Source: Rubellicoccus peritrichatus (GTDB taxonomy: Bacteria > Verrucomicrobiota > Verrucomicrobiia > Opitutales > Cerasicoccaceae). From it: a stretch of 64,000 nucleotides of DNA. A program made the translations under genes and the position numbers. Shown piece after piece: positions 8,793 to 18,016 of the stretch (its first letter is position 1; every line of letters begins with the position of its first letter). The notes under the pieces are model-generated. The model saw only the letters and a list, made by a program, of their open reading frames with translations, was not told the origin of the DNA and made no database searches. The stretch spans positions 4,335,001 through 4,399,000 of the forward strand of contig NZ_CP136920.1 in the NCBI RefSeq assembly GCF_033100135.1. Direction: 5' to 3'.

Positions 8793-10820
8793 TTAATTCA
8801 TCACTTCCGCTTGAACCAGCTGGTGACGCTGGAGCGCTTCAATCACCACCCAAGATCTAGGCTGGAAAATAACTTCATCACCCACTTTCTTCACGCCGGA
8901 GGCCGACGTCACAATACGAACTTCTTCGAGTGGCAGTTTTCGCAATTGATCACTCCAGTTACATAAAGCCGTAACTTCCCTACCATCTTCGTCACAAAGA
9001 GGAATAACGGTCATTTTTTCCGGAAGGGTCTGTAACGCTATTTTCTCTCTTTCAAAAACACTCCGAATAAACGCATGGCGACTGTCTGTATCGAGATCTG
9101 TTCCTGGTAAATAAACACTTCCCTTACCATACCGGCGACGCAACCCCCAGGCCATGCCATCAAAACGTTCCGTAGTATAAACCCCAATAACTTCATCAGA
9201 ACTGCCAGCCTCGAACATTGTAGCCAGTTGATTAGTACGTCCTGGACGTCCTGCTATCTCGACATCCAACGACCCGATTTGCTGCTGATAAAGTGTCTTA
9301 AAACCAAGACGTTCCTCCAATCGGCCAAAAATGTAATCCGTGGGAACAGCGTTATCTCGAGTCCTAAAGCCACTGTAAGGGCCTGCAATCCAAACAGTCC
9401 CCTGTTCAACTAACGATAATGCCCGCTCGATCAGAGATTCCGAAAGGTAAGGCAAATAAGGTGTAAAAAGTAAGCGGCATGGAGGGATAAAAGCTTCATC
9501 ATATAAAACATCACGCCATACTCCCAAATCCAACAGCGTTTGATAACATGCATGTACATGTTGCGCATAGTTATAATGAGCTTCTAGGCCACCAGCTTTC
9601 TCCGCAAAAAAATAGTCTCCATTCACTTGAGAACGAACAAATACAGTTTCAGCGGGTTTAGGGCGGAATCTCCTTAATACAGAACCTAATGATTTAACAA
9701 CTTCTACAACTTCTTTGACATTCTGCCAACCAGTAGCCGGTTGGCCATTGGCATGCACAATAAACTTATTTAAAATCTCGGCACCACCTGGTTGTTGTTT
9801 CCAAGGCCAAAATGAGAGACCAGCGGCCCCCATGGCATAATTCATAAAGCTATAACAACCAAGCCAACCACGTTTGTAGAGCTCATCTTCGATAAAATCA
9901 TCACACCCTGTTTCCATGGTCCAGAAAGGCACACCTGGTAGAAGGTTGCGCATGGAATCAAAGCGGAAATGAATGTGAGTCGGAGACTTGTTATTAGTAT
10001 ACATATCCGACGCAGCAAAATCCAGAGTTCGAGACATCCGCCAGTCATCAGTTAACTCTGTACTGTTATGCGTAATCGGAGCATCACTATACTGTCGAAT
10101 TACCTGAGTCAGTTCACATTGAAACTCGGCAATTGCATCTGCCATAAATCGACGATAGTTCACATTCAGTGCAAGATTATGAGTATAGTAACATAAGCGA
10201 TATGGTGGCGGAACTTCCTCAAACCTCGAGTAGCGCTGACTCCATATTACCGTATGCCACTCTTCATTCAAAATATCAATGTCACCATACCTCTTTCGAA
10301 GCCAACGATGCCAGTTCGCAACCGAATAAGATGCCATACAACGCTGCTGATGAGAGCCGAGCTCATTATCCGTTTGCCAGGCAATCAAAGCAGGATGGTT
10401 CCCCAAAGCCTCGGCCACAATTTTGGTAATCTTGCGAGAGTAGCTGCGAAAAACAGGATGGTTGTAAGAAGCATGCTGCCGGGCTCCATGCTTATGTTGA
10501 TAGCCATCAGACTCGACATAGCCAATATCCGGATACTTCTGACTCAACCAAAAGGGAGGCGTTGCGGTCGGCGTACAAAGAATGCAATTCATATTATACT
10601 CCGAAAGGAGATCCATAGCTTCAATCAACCAGTTTAATTGATAATTTTCCTCCGATGGTTCAAGACATGCCCAAGCAAACTCTCCCACGCGTACGGAATC
10701 TAATCCGAGATCTTTCATCGCTTCCAAATCCTTAATCCAGGTTTCACTCGGATATTGTTCAGGATACCAGGCAGCCCCTAAATACAGATGATGATCTACT
10801 CTCGTTTTTCTCATATTCAT
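8793..10820 (-). CDS. Beta-galactosidase, GH42 family
   Basis: A 675-aa protein without a signal peptide, so probably cytoplasmic. GH42 enzymes release beta-D-galactose from the non-reducing ends of oligosaccharides. The usual three domains are present: a TIM barrel (residues about 10-390), a trimerisation domain (about 395-600) and a small C-terminal beta domain. The start motif LGAAWYPEQYP is typical. The predicted acid/base is Glu153 in WQTDNELG and the nucleophile is Glu303 in FWTMETG. The ATG overlaps the stop of the upstream gene (TAATG), showing translational coupling with the 242-aa secreted protein. A second in-frame ATG two codons later (10814) is possible. Confidence 0.92.
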   Translation of the reverse strand: MNMRKTRVDHHLYLGAAWYPEQYPSETWIKDLEAMKDLGLDSVRVGEFAWACLEPSEENYQLNWLIEAMDLLSEYNMNCILCTPTATPPFWLSQKYPDIGYVESDGYQHKHGARQHASYNHPVFRSYSRKITKIVAEALGNHPALIAWQTDNELGSHQQRCMASYSVANWHRWLRKRYGDIDILNEEWHTVIWSQRYSRFEEVPPPYRLCYYTHNLALNVNYRRFMADAIAEFQCELTQVIRQYSDAPITHNSTELTDDWRMSRTLDFAASDMYTNNKSPTHIHFRFDSMRNLLPGVPFWTMETGCDDFIEDELYKRGWLGCYSFMNYAMGAAGLSFWPWKQQPGGAEILNKFIVHANGQPATGWQNVKEVVEVVKSLGSVLRRFRPKPAETVFVRSQVNGDYFFAEKAGGLEAHYNYAQHVHACYQTLLDLGVWRDVLYDEAFIPPCRLLFTPYLPYLSESLIERALSLVEQGTVWIAGPYSGFRTRDNAVPTDYIFGRLEERLGFKTLYQQQIGSLDVEIAGRPGRTNQLATMFEAGSSDEVIGVYTTERFDGMAWGLRRRYGKGSVYLPGTDLDTDSRHAFIRSVFEREKIALQTLPEKMTVIPLCDEDGREVTALCNWSDQLRKLPLEEVRIVTSASGVKKVGDEVIFQPRSWVVIEALQRHQLVQAEVMN

Positions 10821-11548
10821 TACAAATTTTGATTGAATAAAGCTGCGCTGAAAATGCTTTGAGAGACGGCTTTTATCTCCACCTTGTCGGTTTTCTCATT
10901 AGTTAGAAAAAAAATGATCAACCTCTCTCCCTCCAAATAAGACCATCGTGAACTAAAAAAAGGCTCCCACTTATCCTCTAGATATATAGCCAGCTTTATC
11001 CCGAGCCCACCGAGCTCTTCATATGGCTGAGAATCTACTATTTCGAAATCCCCTGGCTTAAGATGCACCCTCTCGTTATCCATTACAGCAGCAACAGTTT
11101 TACCTGTAAGATTTACGAAACATATGTCTCCACCACCGAAAGACTCCAAACTGTCGTCCATAATGAAAATATTCCACGACAAACGCTCATTTGATTTGGA
11201 TGCTGGAAAGAAACAGAGTAGGGCCTGCTTTACACCATTTGGAATCAATGCATTTCCTTGTGGTAAGCGCTTTAATTCGTTACCGTTTCCAGGTACAAAT
11301 TGAAAGAATTCGATTAAACTATCCCCCGCATAAGACATCATAGGGCCTCGAACCTCTCCACCTACCGTCAACTCCATCAATCGACCCTCATTTTCATACC
11401 AAAGATTACGTGGCACCTCGCCAAAGCTTATAGTAGAAAACTGAATTGTGCGCAAATCCCCCTCAGCACTTGCAACGTACATGAAGATGAATAAAGAAAA
11501 AAAGAAAGTTAATAGCTTATTAAAAAAACTTAAATCAATCGATTTCAT
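10820..11548 (-). CDS. Secreted protein of unknown function, partner of the Verru_Chthon A-like protein
   Basis: A 242-aa protein with a signal peptide (hydrophobic core LLTFFFSLFIFMYVASA). The mature part looks beta-rich, with motifs such as GEVRGPMMSYAG, NALIPNGVKQALLCFFP and WNIFIMDDSLESF. No family is recognised. The gene overlaps the upstream giant by ATGA (11545-11548) and its stop overlaps the GH42 start, so all three genes are translationally coupled. That tight coupling suggests that the protein works with the prepilin-like giant at the cell surface. Confidence 0.6.
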   Translation of the reverse strand: MKSIDLSFFNKLLTFFFSLFIFMYVASAEGDLRTIQFSTISFGEVPRNLWYENEGRLMELTVGGEVRGPMMSYAGDSLIEFFQFVPGNGNELKRLPQGNALIPNGVKQALLCFFPASKSNERLSWNIFIMDDSLESFGGGDICFVNLTGKTVAAVMDNERVHLKPGDFEIVDSQPYEELGGLGIKLAIYLEDKWEPFFSSRWSYLEGERLIIFFLTNEKTDKVEIKAVSQSIFSAALFNQNL

Positions 11549-14500
11549 ACTTCATCCTTATTCAACCAACGAAAAGCAATAATTCTGTATTGACGGCCGA
11601 AATCCTGATTCACACTACTATTTAGAACTGGATTGCCAGACTCGTCATAAGGCTTAGAACTTGTATCGTCTATATCCGGCTCAATATATTCGGGTACGCG
11701 CTGCACGATAGCCTCACACCAGGCTCGGCCAATAACTCTGTCTGTCAATTGATCGATCGATTCACCATAAGCCCGGATAGTGAAAGTATCGGAGCGTACA
11801 TTGAGAAAAGGTGCTAACTGAGAAAGCAGATCTGCTTGAGTAAGAAAGCCTGCCGCACCAGTATCAGTAGTAACATTTGCAGCAATACTCTCAGGATAAA
11901 AATTATCGATCTGAGAAGCGATCACCTCCAGACTATCGCCATTAATATTCGCCTCATTGATAGCTGTTTGCAAAGCACCTGCCTTACTCAAAGCCGAGTC
12001 AGAAGTGATTTTCCGATTAACAAAATGAGCCATGGAAAAGAAAGGCCCGCGTAATTTCACTTGTTTGACCGTCTCCTCTGCGAGCCTCGTAATTTCTTCA
12101 TCAGAGAGAGCACTATAGCCAGCCCACTTATCTCCGGGATCACCAAGAGGTACAGCGTATCTACTTATTCTGTTATTAGTCGTATTTTCGCCAGCGACAA
12201 AACTACCGCTACTGTCTAACTTGGCTAATCTACCTTCACCCAGACTGGAAAAAAGTGCTTTCCACGCTTCGACCGAAGTGGAATTCACATTGAAAGCTCC
12301 CTTAACTCCTAAGTACCCAGCACTTTCACGATGTGCATTCCTATTAATGCTGCCATCAGCCTCCAGTATTGCATTACGCAACCCTGTTGCAGAATCGTTA
12401 ATATACTCGATTCTTGGATTAGGTAAATGGATAACCGATTCAGCTCCTGTAGACAGGCTCGCTCCTGTAAAATCATTAATAACTTCTTCAAGTCTTCTTT
12501 TATTGCCAGTAAAGACAGCGGCATCCTGCGGAGTTATAGTCGAAAAGTAATAGCCATCCCAAAGCGCATTGTTAGTTAGAAAAGAGATATCGATATTTGC
12601 ACGATCAGGAAGCTCAACTTGATCCAGATTGACCCACGGAGAAGCAAAAGAGTTACCAATAGCATGCGATGGTTCATAACCATAAATGGCTATATCCAAA
12701 TGCTGTAATTGGCCAAGTGAAACCAATGGCGCCTTCGGAATATCTGTCCCAGTCACAAAGTTGGTTGATTTACTCGAAAAGTCGCGTGTCGGCCCCCAAA
12801 AGCCCCTCAACGAATCAGGTTCTAGCGCGAGTGCCAGCCTCACATCTTGCAGTGGTTCACGAATAACTGCGTAAGGCGGGTTAATCACACCGTAGATTTT
12901 ATTCCATGCGGACTCTGGGTTCGTCGTAAACGCATTCATAGAAGAAAGGGCAAACATCGGATAAGGTCGCAATACATCGTCCTCGGTTTTGAGGCGCATA
13001 TCGATTTGCCCCAAAGCTTTCTTTACGCCTACAAGATCACTAAAACGAAATACACCATCTTCAGGCCGACGACCGATATTACCTGTCGTTTCCAAATCAC
13101 CAAAGTCTAAATTAGATCGAAGCCTTGAATAAAGCTGGAGCCGATCCGCAACAAACGTTTTATCAGTTTCAAAACGATGACTATAAGCACCTTTTTCCAC
13201 CAAGAAGGCTTCCACCGCCATTTGTTTACCCGCTGTTCGATATCGATCACTTACGCGATCACCAAGGAGACTTACCCATCGAGGTGCTTCATTACCAACT
13301 TCAAAATCAAAAGCAATTTGATCGGAAGCAGTTCCAATTACAATACTAGTTACATTGTCATCTTCTCTAGCTGGATCACCTGCTTCCAGTTCGTGCTCCT
13401 TATAATCTCTTTTGTGAATGCCTGGATCATTCCAATTCGCATCTCGGATGCTCGGGTCAGGGTCTAGACTATCGACATAAAATCCGCCTTTTAAGGGCCA
13501 ACCTTTAGCTGCATCAATTTCTGAAAAAAATGGTTCCGGTGATTCATTCCCGGGGGAGTATACAACAAGTTCCCCTGGGGCCAATGTCACCCCCTCAGGT
13601 GCACCGATAGACATCGTAGCGATACCTTTATCAATCAGATTGAAATCTCTGTTGTTTTGCAGATCAAAGCCTGGAAAGGATATTCCAAAAATCTCTTCCA
13701 AGCTAAAAACATTGGACTTTTCACCATTAAGTTCCCACTGTAATGAACTTACAATTTTATTTACATTAATCGTAACCCCTTGAAACCATAAATTAACCGT
13801 ATAAGGGTTGTAAAGAGTGACCACTGGATCCAAAATTATTCTCAATTTATAATAATTTTCACCAGCAATTGGCATAGGCTTAATGACACTGCTCACATCT
13901 ACTGGAACAGCAGTCACGCTCAAAACCAGCTGAACACGGGCAACAACCGGCGCAACTTTAAGCGTTCGCGGACGAAGCAGCGGGGTGTTGTTGGCCCCTA
14001 TACCTGTGTTATATGAATTTTGCCCGTTATCATACAGTCTCGGGATAGCAAGATTGTTACTACCTCTAGCTGGAAGTGGTAACACATTCCGTGCAATGAG
14101 AGTAGGTTCGACTGTAGGATTATCAACTTCATAGTATAAATTGTAATAGTCACGGAGTAAATGCCATGTAGGCCCTTTATAATAAGCTGGGCCGTCCTCA
14201 ATAGCATCCATGCTCTCATGCACCCACAAATGCTTTACTGGCTGGTTATCCGGATTCGTTGTTGTGTAAAGGCTTAATGGACCACCAGTACCAAAAGAAA
14301 AATCAGTGTGACTATCAAACTCCACTTCATCCATTTCGAAAGCCAGGCTCAAATCCTGCTTAAGCCCGCCATCTCTGGCATTGGTCAACAAACCTAGTGA
14401 ACTTAAAGAAAGATCATGAAAGCGTTTGCGAAAAGCAGAATCCAAAATATCCTGTGACTCTGTAGACGAAGCCACCATACCAGCTTCAGAACTATACAGA

Positions 14501-15276
14501 ATATCTTCGAGCTGGGAATGCGCCGCGTCGAAATTAACTTCAAAAGCGCTTGGCGAGAATGGATCGTTATCGTCATCAATAGATTCAATACTCCAACGCT
14601 CAGGTGCCGACAGATTGAAAGATTGCTTAGCTAAGGAAGGAAACTTACTAACCAATTCAGGCTGATTAAAGCGAGCTTTGACCCCCTCATCACCTACCCA
14701 GAAAGCATAACTACCTGAATCATCAATCATTTCCTTACCTGCATAAACCTGATCCTGCATTGACGGGCTCCGACCAAGAGTACCTTCCCCGACTAGCTGC
14801 ACCCAATTACGATCCCCACCCGCACTGACAGGTAATGTCAGGTCATTTGGATCTTCTCCAAAAGGCAAGGAGACCAACCACCCTCGGAACAAATCAATAG
14901 AATCAGCTAAGGCATCCGGACTCGAAGGGTTCCAAGCATACGAATCCCAAACCCCTAGCCAATGTGACTGTGAGACAGGATTCGCAGGATCGATCGCCAG
15001 AATAGATGAGGTGGCAGTGATACGTTGATCTGCACCGGTATGTTTCTGGAGCTCACCAAGCGCAACATTCAACCCATATAAAGCATTCTCACGTGCTACC
15101 TGCTGATCAGCCTTAGTTTTTGTTGTCGCAAGCTTAATACTGACTGATGTCGATAATGCGACCAGAAGCAACACCATGAAAGCCATGATACTTAAAGCAA
15201 CAATCACAGCAAAACCAGCTTCAAAGCCCATGGAGCAGCTATGTGGGGTATTAGCAACTCTGACGTCATTTCTCAT
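11545..15276 (-). CDS. Verru_Chthon cassette protein A-like giant with type IV prepilin-like N-terminus
   Basis: A 1243-aa protein. After a short polar leader comes a prepilin-like GFEAGFAVIVALSIMAFMVL segment (about residues 17-45), then a helix rich in Ala and Gln (ARENALYGLNVALGELQKHT) typical of Verru_Chthon cassette protein A, a family of very large pseudopilin-like proteins known almost only from Verrucomicrobia. The C-terminal quarter has FNVNSTSVEAWKALFSSLGE and a segment with RAYGES and GRAWCEAIVQRVPEY, also family-like. The usual cassette B, C and D pseudopilin genes are not next to it. It heads a three-gene coupled unit with the 242-aa protein and GH42. Its function is unknown; a secretion or surface-attachment role is inferred from the prepilin-like start. 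Confidence 0.75.
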   Translation of the reverse strand: MRNDVRVANTPHSCSMGFEAGFAVIVALSIMAFMVLLLVALSTSVSIKLATTKTKADQQVARENALYGLNVALGELQKHTGADQRITATSSILAIDPANPVSQSHWLGVWDSYAWNPSSPDALADSIDLFRGWLVSLPFGEDPNDLTLPVSAGGDRNWVQLVGEGTLGRSPSMQDQVYAGKEMIDDSGSYAFWVGDEGVKARFNQPELVSKFPSLAKQSFNLSAPERWSIESIDDDNDPFSPSAFEVNFDAAHSQLEDILYSSEAGMVASSTESQDILDSAFRKRFHDLSLSSLGLLTNARDGGLKQDLSLAFEMDEVEFDSHTDFSFGTGGPLSLYTTTNPDNQPVKHLWVHESMDAIEDGPAYYKGPTWHLLRDYYNLYYEVDNPTVEPTLIARNVLPLPARGSNNLAIPRLYDNGQNSYNTGIGANNTPLLRPRTLKVAPVVARVQLVLSVTAVPVDVSSVIKPMPIAGENYYKLRIILDPVVTLYNPYTVNLWFQGVTINVNKIVSSLQWELNGEKSNVFSLEEIFGISFPGFDLQNNRDFNLIDKGIATMSIGAPEGVTLAPGELVVYSPGNESPEPFFSEIDAAKGWPLKGGFYVDSLDPDPSIRDANWNDPGIHKRDYKEHELEAGDPAREDDNVTSIVIGTASDQIAFDFEVGNEAPRWVSLLGDRVSDRYRTAGKQMAVEAFLVEKGAYSHRFETDKTFVADRLQLYSRLRSNLDFGDLETTGNIGRRPEDGVFRFSDLVGVKKALGQIDMRLKTEDDVLRPYPMFALSSMNAFTTNPESAWNKIYGVINPPYAVIREPLQDVRLALALEPDSLRGFWGPTRDFSSKSTNFVTGTDIPKAPLVSLGQLQHLDIAIYGYEPSHAIGNSFASPWVNLDQVELPDRANIDISFLTNNALWDGYYFSTITPQDAAVFTGNKRRLEEVINDFTGASLSTGAESVIHLPNPRIEYINDSATGLRNAILEADGSINRNAHRESAGYLGVKGAFNVNSTSVEAWKALFSSLGEGRLAKLDSSGSFVAGENTTNNRISRYAVPLGDPGDKWAGYSALSDEEITRLAEETVKQVKLRGPFFSMAHFVNRKITSDSALSKAGALQTAINEANINGDSLEVIASQIDNFYPESIAANVTTDTGAAGFLTQADLLSQLAPFLNVRSDTFTIRAYGESIDQLTDRVIGRAWCEAIVQRVPEYIEPDIDDTSSKPYDESGNPVLNSSVNQDFGRQYRIIAFRWLNKDEV

Positions 15277-15379
15277 AAATACAGGGGATTAAGATAAAAG
15301 AGGGGAATTAATAGAAAAGAGTTCGGTAACTTATACGTCGGAAATCCTATTTGGGATTCCGGAAAGTGCGAACGACTAT

Positions 15380-15400
15380 CTATTCAACCAAGTGAATAAC
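15380..15400. promoter_or_regulatory. Operator-like palindrome TATTCA-N6-TGAATA
   Basis: A perfect 6-bp inverted repeat with a 6-nt spacer, 104-124 bp upstream of the Verru_Chthon A-like gene. A near-identical 20-bp copy in inverted orientation lies at 27948-27967, upstream of the two-hydrolase gene. Two matching sites upstream of separate units of the same island suggest one shared regulator, possibly one of the two regulators encoded here. Confidence 0.4.
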
Positions 15401-15405
15401 ATCGC

Positions 15406-15427
15406 AATTGGCAAACACGGGCCAATT
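15406..15427. promoter_or_regulatory. Inverted repeat AATTGGC-N8-GCCAATT
   Basis: A perfect 7-bp inverted repeat with an 8-nt spacer, directly next to the TATTCA palindrome and upstream of the Verru_Chthon A-like gene. It could be a second operator or a promoter-proximal hairpin. No second copy was noticed. Confidence 0.3.
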
Positions 15428-15638
15428 CAATCTCTCCGAAACTCAACATGGCATGACTCCAATATGCCTACACGTTGATACGCGACCTTATTTACCAAGA
15501 TAGCTTTCATAAAACCGATGACACAGAAAGTAACTGATATTATTAGCTAAATTATGTTTTTTAAAACATCCATAATTTACAAAAGTAGCCAACCCATTAT
15601 AGAAACAGCATCACTTTTTATAAGCATGGAGCTTCGAT

Positions 15639-15674
15639 AAAAAAAAGCCCCTCATTGTAGAACAAGAGGGACTT
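15639..15674 (-). terminator. Rho-independent terminator of the PEP-CTERM gene
   Basis: Read on the minus strand, AAGTCCCTC and GAGGGGCTT form a 9-bp stem (one G-T pair) around a 12-nt loop, followed by eight T. It starts about 30 nt after the stop codon of the PEP-CTERM gene at 15705. Confidence 0.8.
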
Positions 15675-15704
15675 TATAATCATTAATATCGATAATCACT
15701 ACCA

Positions 15705-16565
15705 TCAATTTCTCTTTCGACGCATAATGAGCATTCCACCTATTGTAATAAGAGTAAGGGCAACAACCGAATAAGCTGGTTCAGGTATTACAGTAACGAC
15801 ACCGTCAAATGTATTGGCAACACGAATTTCGTCTACATGAGCAATACTACCATTTCTAGTTCGCAAGGTAACTTGATCAGTTTCGCTGGCCCCAAAAGAC
15901 CCGCCTGTAACTGTCAAGGATGCTGCACCTAACTCACTTTCATCAAGAATAGGATTGATCCATAGGTCTAAAGTGGGATTTGTTGAAATACTAAAGGTTG
16001 TCCGACCTAGCAGGAAATAAACGCCGTCACTAAGTGTGGTAGTATTATCAAAGCCAGCATTATTAATCCTAGCCGACAAAACACCATTAGAATCAAGGAC
16101 AAAGCCTGGCCCACGGTTTTGACCATCACCAACATTAAAATCAAATCTAGTACTCGGGCCTGTGTTATCAACATCGACAATCAAGCTAAACCATGAAGTT
16201 CCTCCATTCTGAGGAACCGAGCTAGTGTACAGACTTTGATCTAGCGCCCTATTGATAGTCGTAGTAGCGCCTCCGGTCCTCTGAAGGCTACCATTTGTTG
16301 TCTGCAGAATATTCCCACTAGTATCCGTATAGTTCATCGAGGCAGACACAGATTTAAACTCACCCCCCACACCTGCCTGAACGGAACTCCAATCTCCTAC
16401 CCAATCACCAATTCCACCACTAGGTGACTGCGTCGTAATATCGATATCATTCGCGTAAGTACCAGGCGTATCAAAACCTTCGTATAATTGGAATTGCGCA
16501 CTCACGAAAGGTCCGCTTCCTAAGAAAATAAATAATAGCACTATTGAGGTTAAGTCTTTTTTCAT
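15705..16565 (-). CDS. PEP-CTERM sorted secreted protein
   Basis: A 286-aa protein with an N-terminal signal peptide (residues 1-23), a beta-rich body starting at LYEGFDTPG, and a C-terminal PEP-CTERM signal: VIPEPAYS, a hydrophobic segment and the basic end MRRKRN. Such tails are recognised by exosortase (EpsH family), which releases the protein to the surface or matrix; no exosortase gene lies in this window. The body resembles the LamG-like PEP-CTERM proteins common in Verrucomicrobia. It has its own terminator and lies between the LacI regulator and the Verru_Chthon unit. The cargo function is unknown. Confidence 0.8.
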   Translation of the reverse strand: MKKDLTSIVLLFIFLGSGPFVSAQFQLYEGFDTPGTYANDIDITTQSPSGGIGDWVGDWSSVQAGVGGEFKSVSASMNYTDTSGNILQTTNGSLQRTGGATTTINRALDQSLYTSSVPQNGGTSWFSLIVDVDNTGPSTRFDFNVGDGQNRGPGFVLDSNGVLSARINNAGFDNTTTLSDGVYFLLGRTTFSISTNPTLDLWINPILDESELGAASLTVTGGSFGASETDQVTLRTRNGSIAHVDEIRVANTFDGVVTVIPEPAYSVVALTLITIGGMLIMRRKRN

Positions 16566-16831
16566 AATTCACATACTGGGGATTATAAGAATGAAGCTTC
16601 TAAGCTACATTTTAGAAACGTTATGACTCCATCTCATCAATTCAACAAAATTGCCCTTACAAATCCTTTTAACTGATATGAAATAAACCTAGATATTTAG
16701 AAAAAATAGACCTCTCCGTGCAGATTCTATCTATCAATCTCGATAAAAATAGATTTCGCTGAAAGGCATTCTCAACACAAAGCTACTTTATTAAAAGAAT
16801 ATTCCAATGCCTGCCACCTAAACCATCTTAC

Positions 16832-17875
16832 CTAATCTGACATGGGCTTGTTTCTATTCAAAACGGTCTTTCCATCATGCCATGATCCTTCGACCAAATG
16901 CCTAATCGGATCTTTCGGACAACCACGCTGGTCCCTCATCATCATCATATGCAGGAAAGAAATGGCATGTGCTCCTGCAACCTTATAATCCATGTATATA
17001 CCAGCCACATTTTCAGCTGTATCTAAACATTGACAGCTAAATGCAACATCGTCAGGGATACGATAACCTGCGTCTTTAAGATATTGATAGAGCCTTAAAT
17101 CATTACTGATGATAACATCACATTGATTTTCCTGAAACCAATTCAAAAAAGGTTCTTTTTCGAGTTTTTCTGGCCGATGAATGGGGATCTGAGCCATCTC
17201 CGAAGTAAAATCATATTGTTTGGCCAAAAAAGAAGCCAACCATGTCGACTCGTTTCGTTTATTTTCTCTCTTCGCTGCGGCAAATCCTATCCGCCGATAG
17301 CCCATCACTCGCAGTATAAATACAATTTGATGCATTGCATTATAATGGTCATATGCCACAGTATTGACAATAGGCCAGTTCAATGTCCTCCCGACTTGAA
17401 CTACTGAAAACTTGGAAAAATCAAAATCAAGAGTGTGAACATCAGGAGGCATGGGAATCAACAGTATACCTTTAATCCCACGGTTATACAGAATAGAAGC
17501 AGTTCGATTCTCCCCCCCATGCTCCTTTATCCAGAACTCTTCGATTTTATAGCCCAACTGAGCAGCCATTTCCTTTGCCCCTTCATAATAATGAAGATTT
17601 ATACTTTGATTTCTCCATGCTCCTTTAGTCTCCCAATTTGTGACCATCGCAATAGTCATGTTCAAATCCCTTGGATAATCAGATCTACGATAAGATGATA
17701 ATGATGCTAACCATGGATCAGGAGCATATCCCATTTCAGTAGCGATTTTCTGAATGTGCTCAATCGTTTTTCCAGGCAATCGAGGGTCATTTCGAAGCGC
17801 TAAGGAAACAGCAGACCTCGACACATTTGCACGCAATGCTACATCTTTTTGGGTGACACGTTTTCCAAATGACAT
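16832..17875 (-). CDS. LacI-family transcriptional regulator
   Basis: A 347-aa regulator. Residues 7-55 form the LacI helix-turn-helix and hinge (VTQKDVALRANVSRSAVSLA, ending in ATEMGYAPDPW). The rest is a periplasmic-binding-protein-like effector domain with GIKGILLIPMP, VNTVAYDHYNAMHQIVFIL and CDVIISNDL. Members with the ALRNDPRLPGKTIEHIQKIA-type hinge and the PDPWLASL motif are common in Verrucomicrobia and are often numerous in one genome. It lies 141 bp downstream of the 1071-aa glycosidase gene in the same direction, so it probably senses a sugar released by that enzyme. Confidence 0.9.
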   Translation of the reverse strand: MSFGKRVTQKDVALRANVSRSAVSLALRNDPRLPGKTIEHIQKIATEMGYAPDPWLASLSSYRRSDYPRDLNMTIAMVTNWETKGAWRNQSINLHYYEGAKEMAAQLGYKIEEFWIKEHGGENRTASILYNRGIKGILLIPMPPDVHTLDFDFSKFSVVQVGRTLNWPIVNTVAYDHYNAMHQIVFILRVMGYRRIGFAAAKRENKRNESTWLASFLAKQYDFTSEMAQIPIHRPEKLEKEPFLNWFQENQCDVIISNDLRLYQYLKDAGYRIPDDVAFSCQCLDTAENVAGIYMDYKVAGAHAISFLHMMMMRDQRGCPKDPIRHLVEGSWHDGKTVLNRNKPMSD

Positions 17876-18016
17876 TTAAGAAATCTAGTAGTTTCAGGGA
17901 AGTATTCAAGTCACATCAGAAACCATCAATGTGCAACTCCAATTGCCCCAGATAAACTCAACTAATCAATCAGTTACACAGGTAAAGCCTGTACCCATTG
18001 GTTAGAATTAAACAAT

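Larger units (their letters stand above)
15277..15704. other. 428-bp intergenic region with promoter-side palindromes and a terminator
   Basis: This gap lies between the Verru_Chthon A-like gene and the PEP-CTERM gene, both on the minus strand. It holds the presumed promoter of the three-gene unit, two operator-like palindromes (15380-15400 and 15406-15427), and a terminator for the PEP-CTERM gene at 15639-15674. No convincing open frame is present. Confidence 0.6.
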
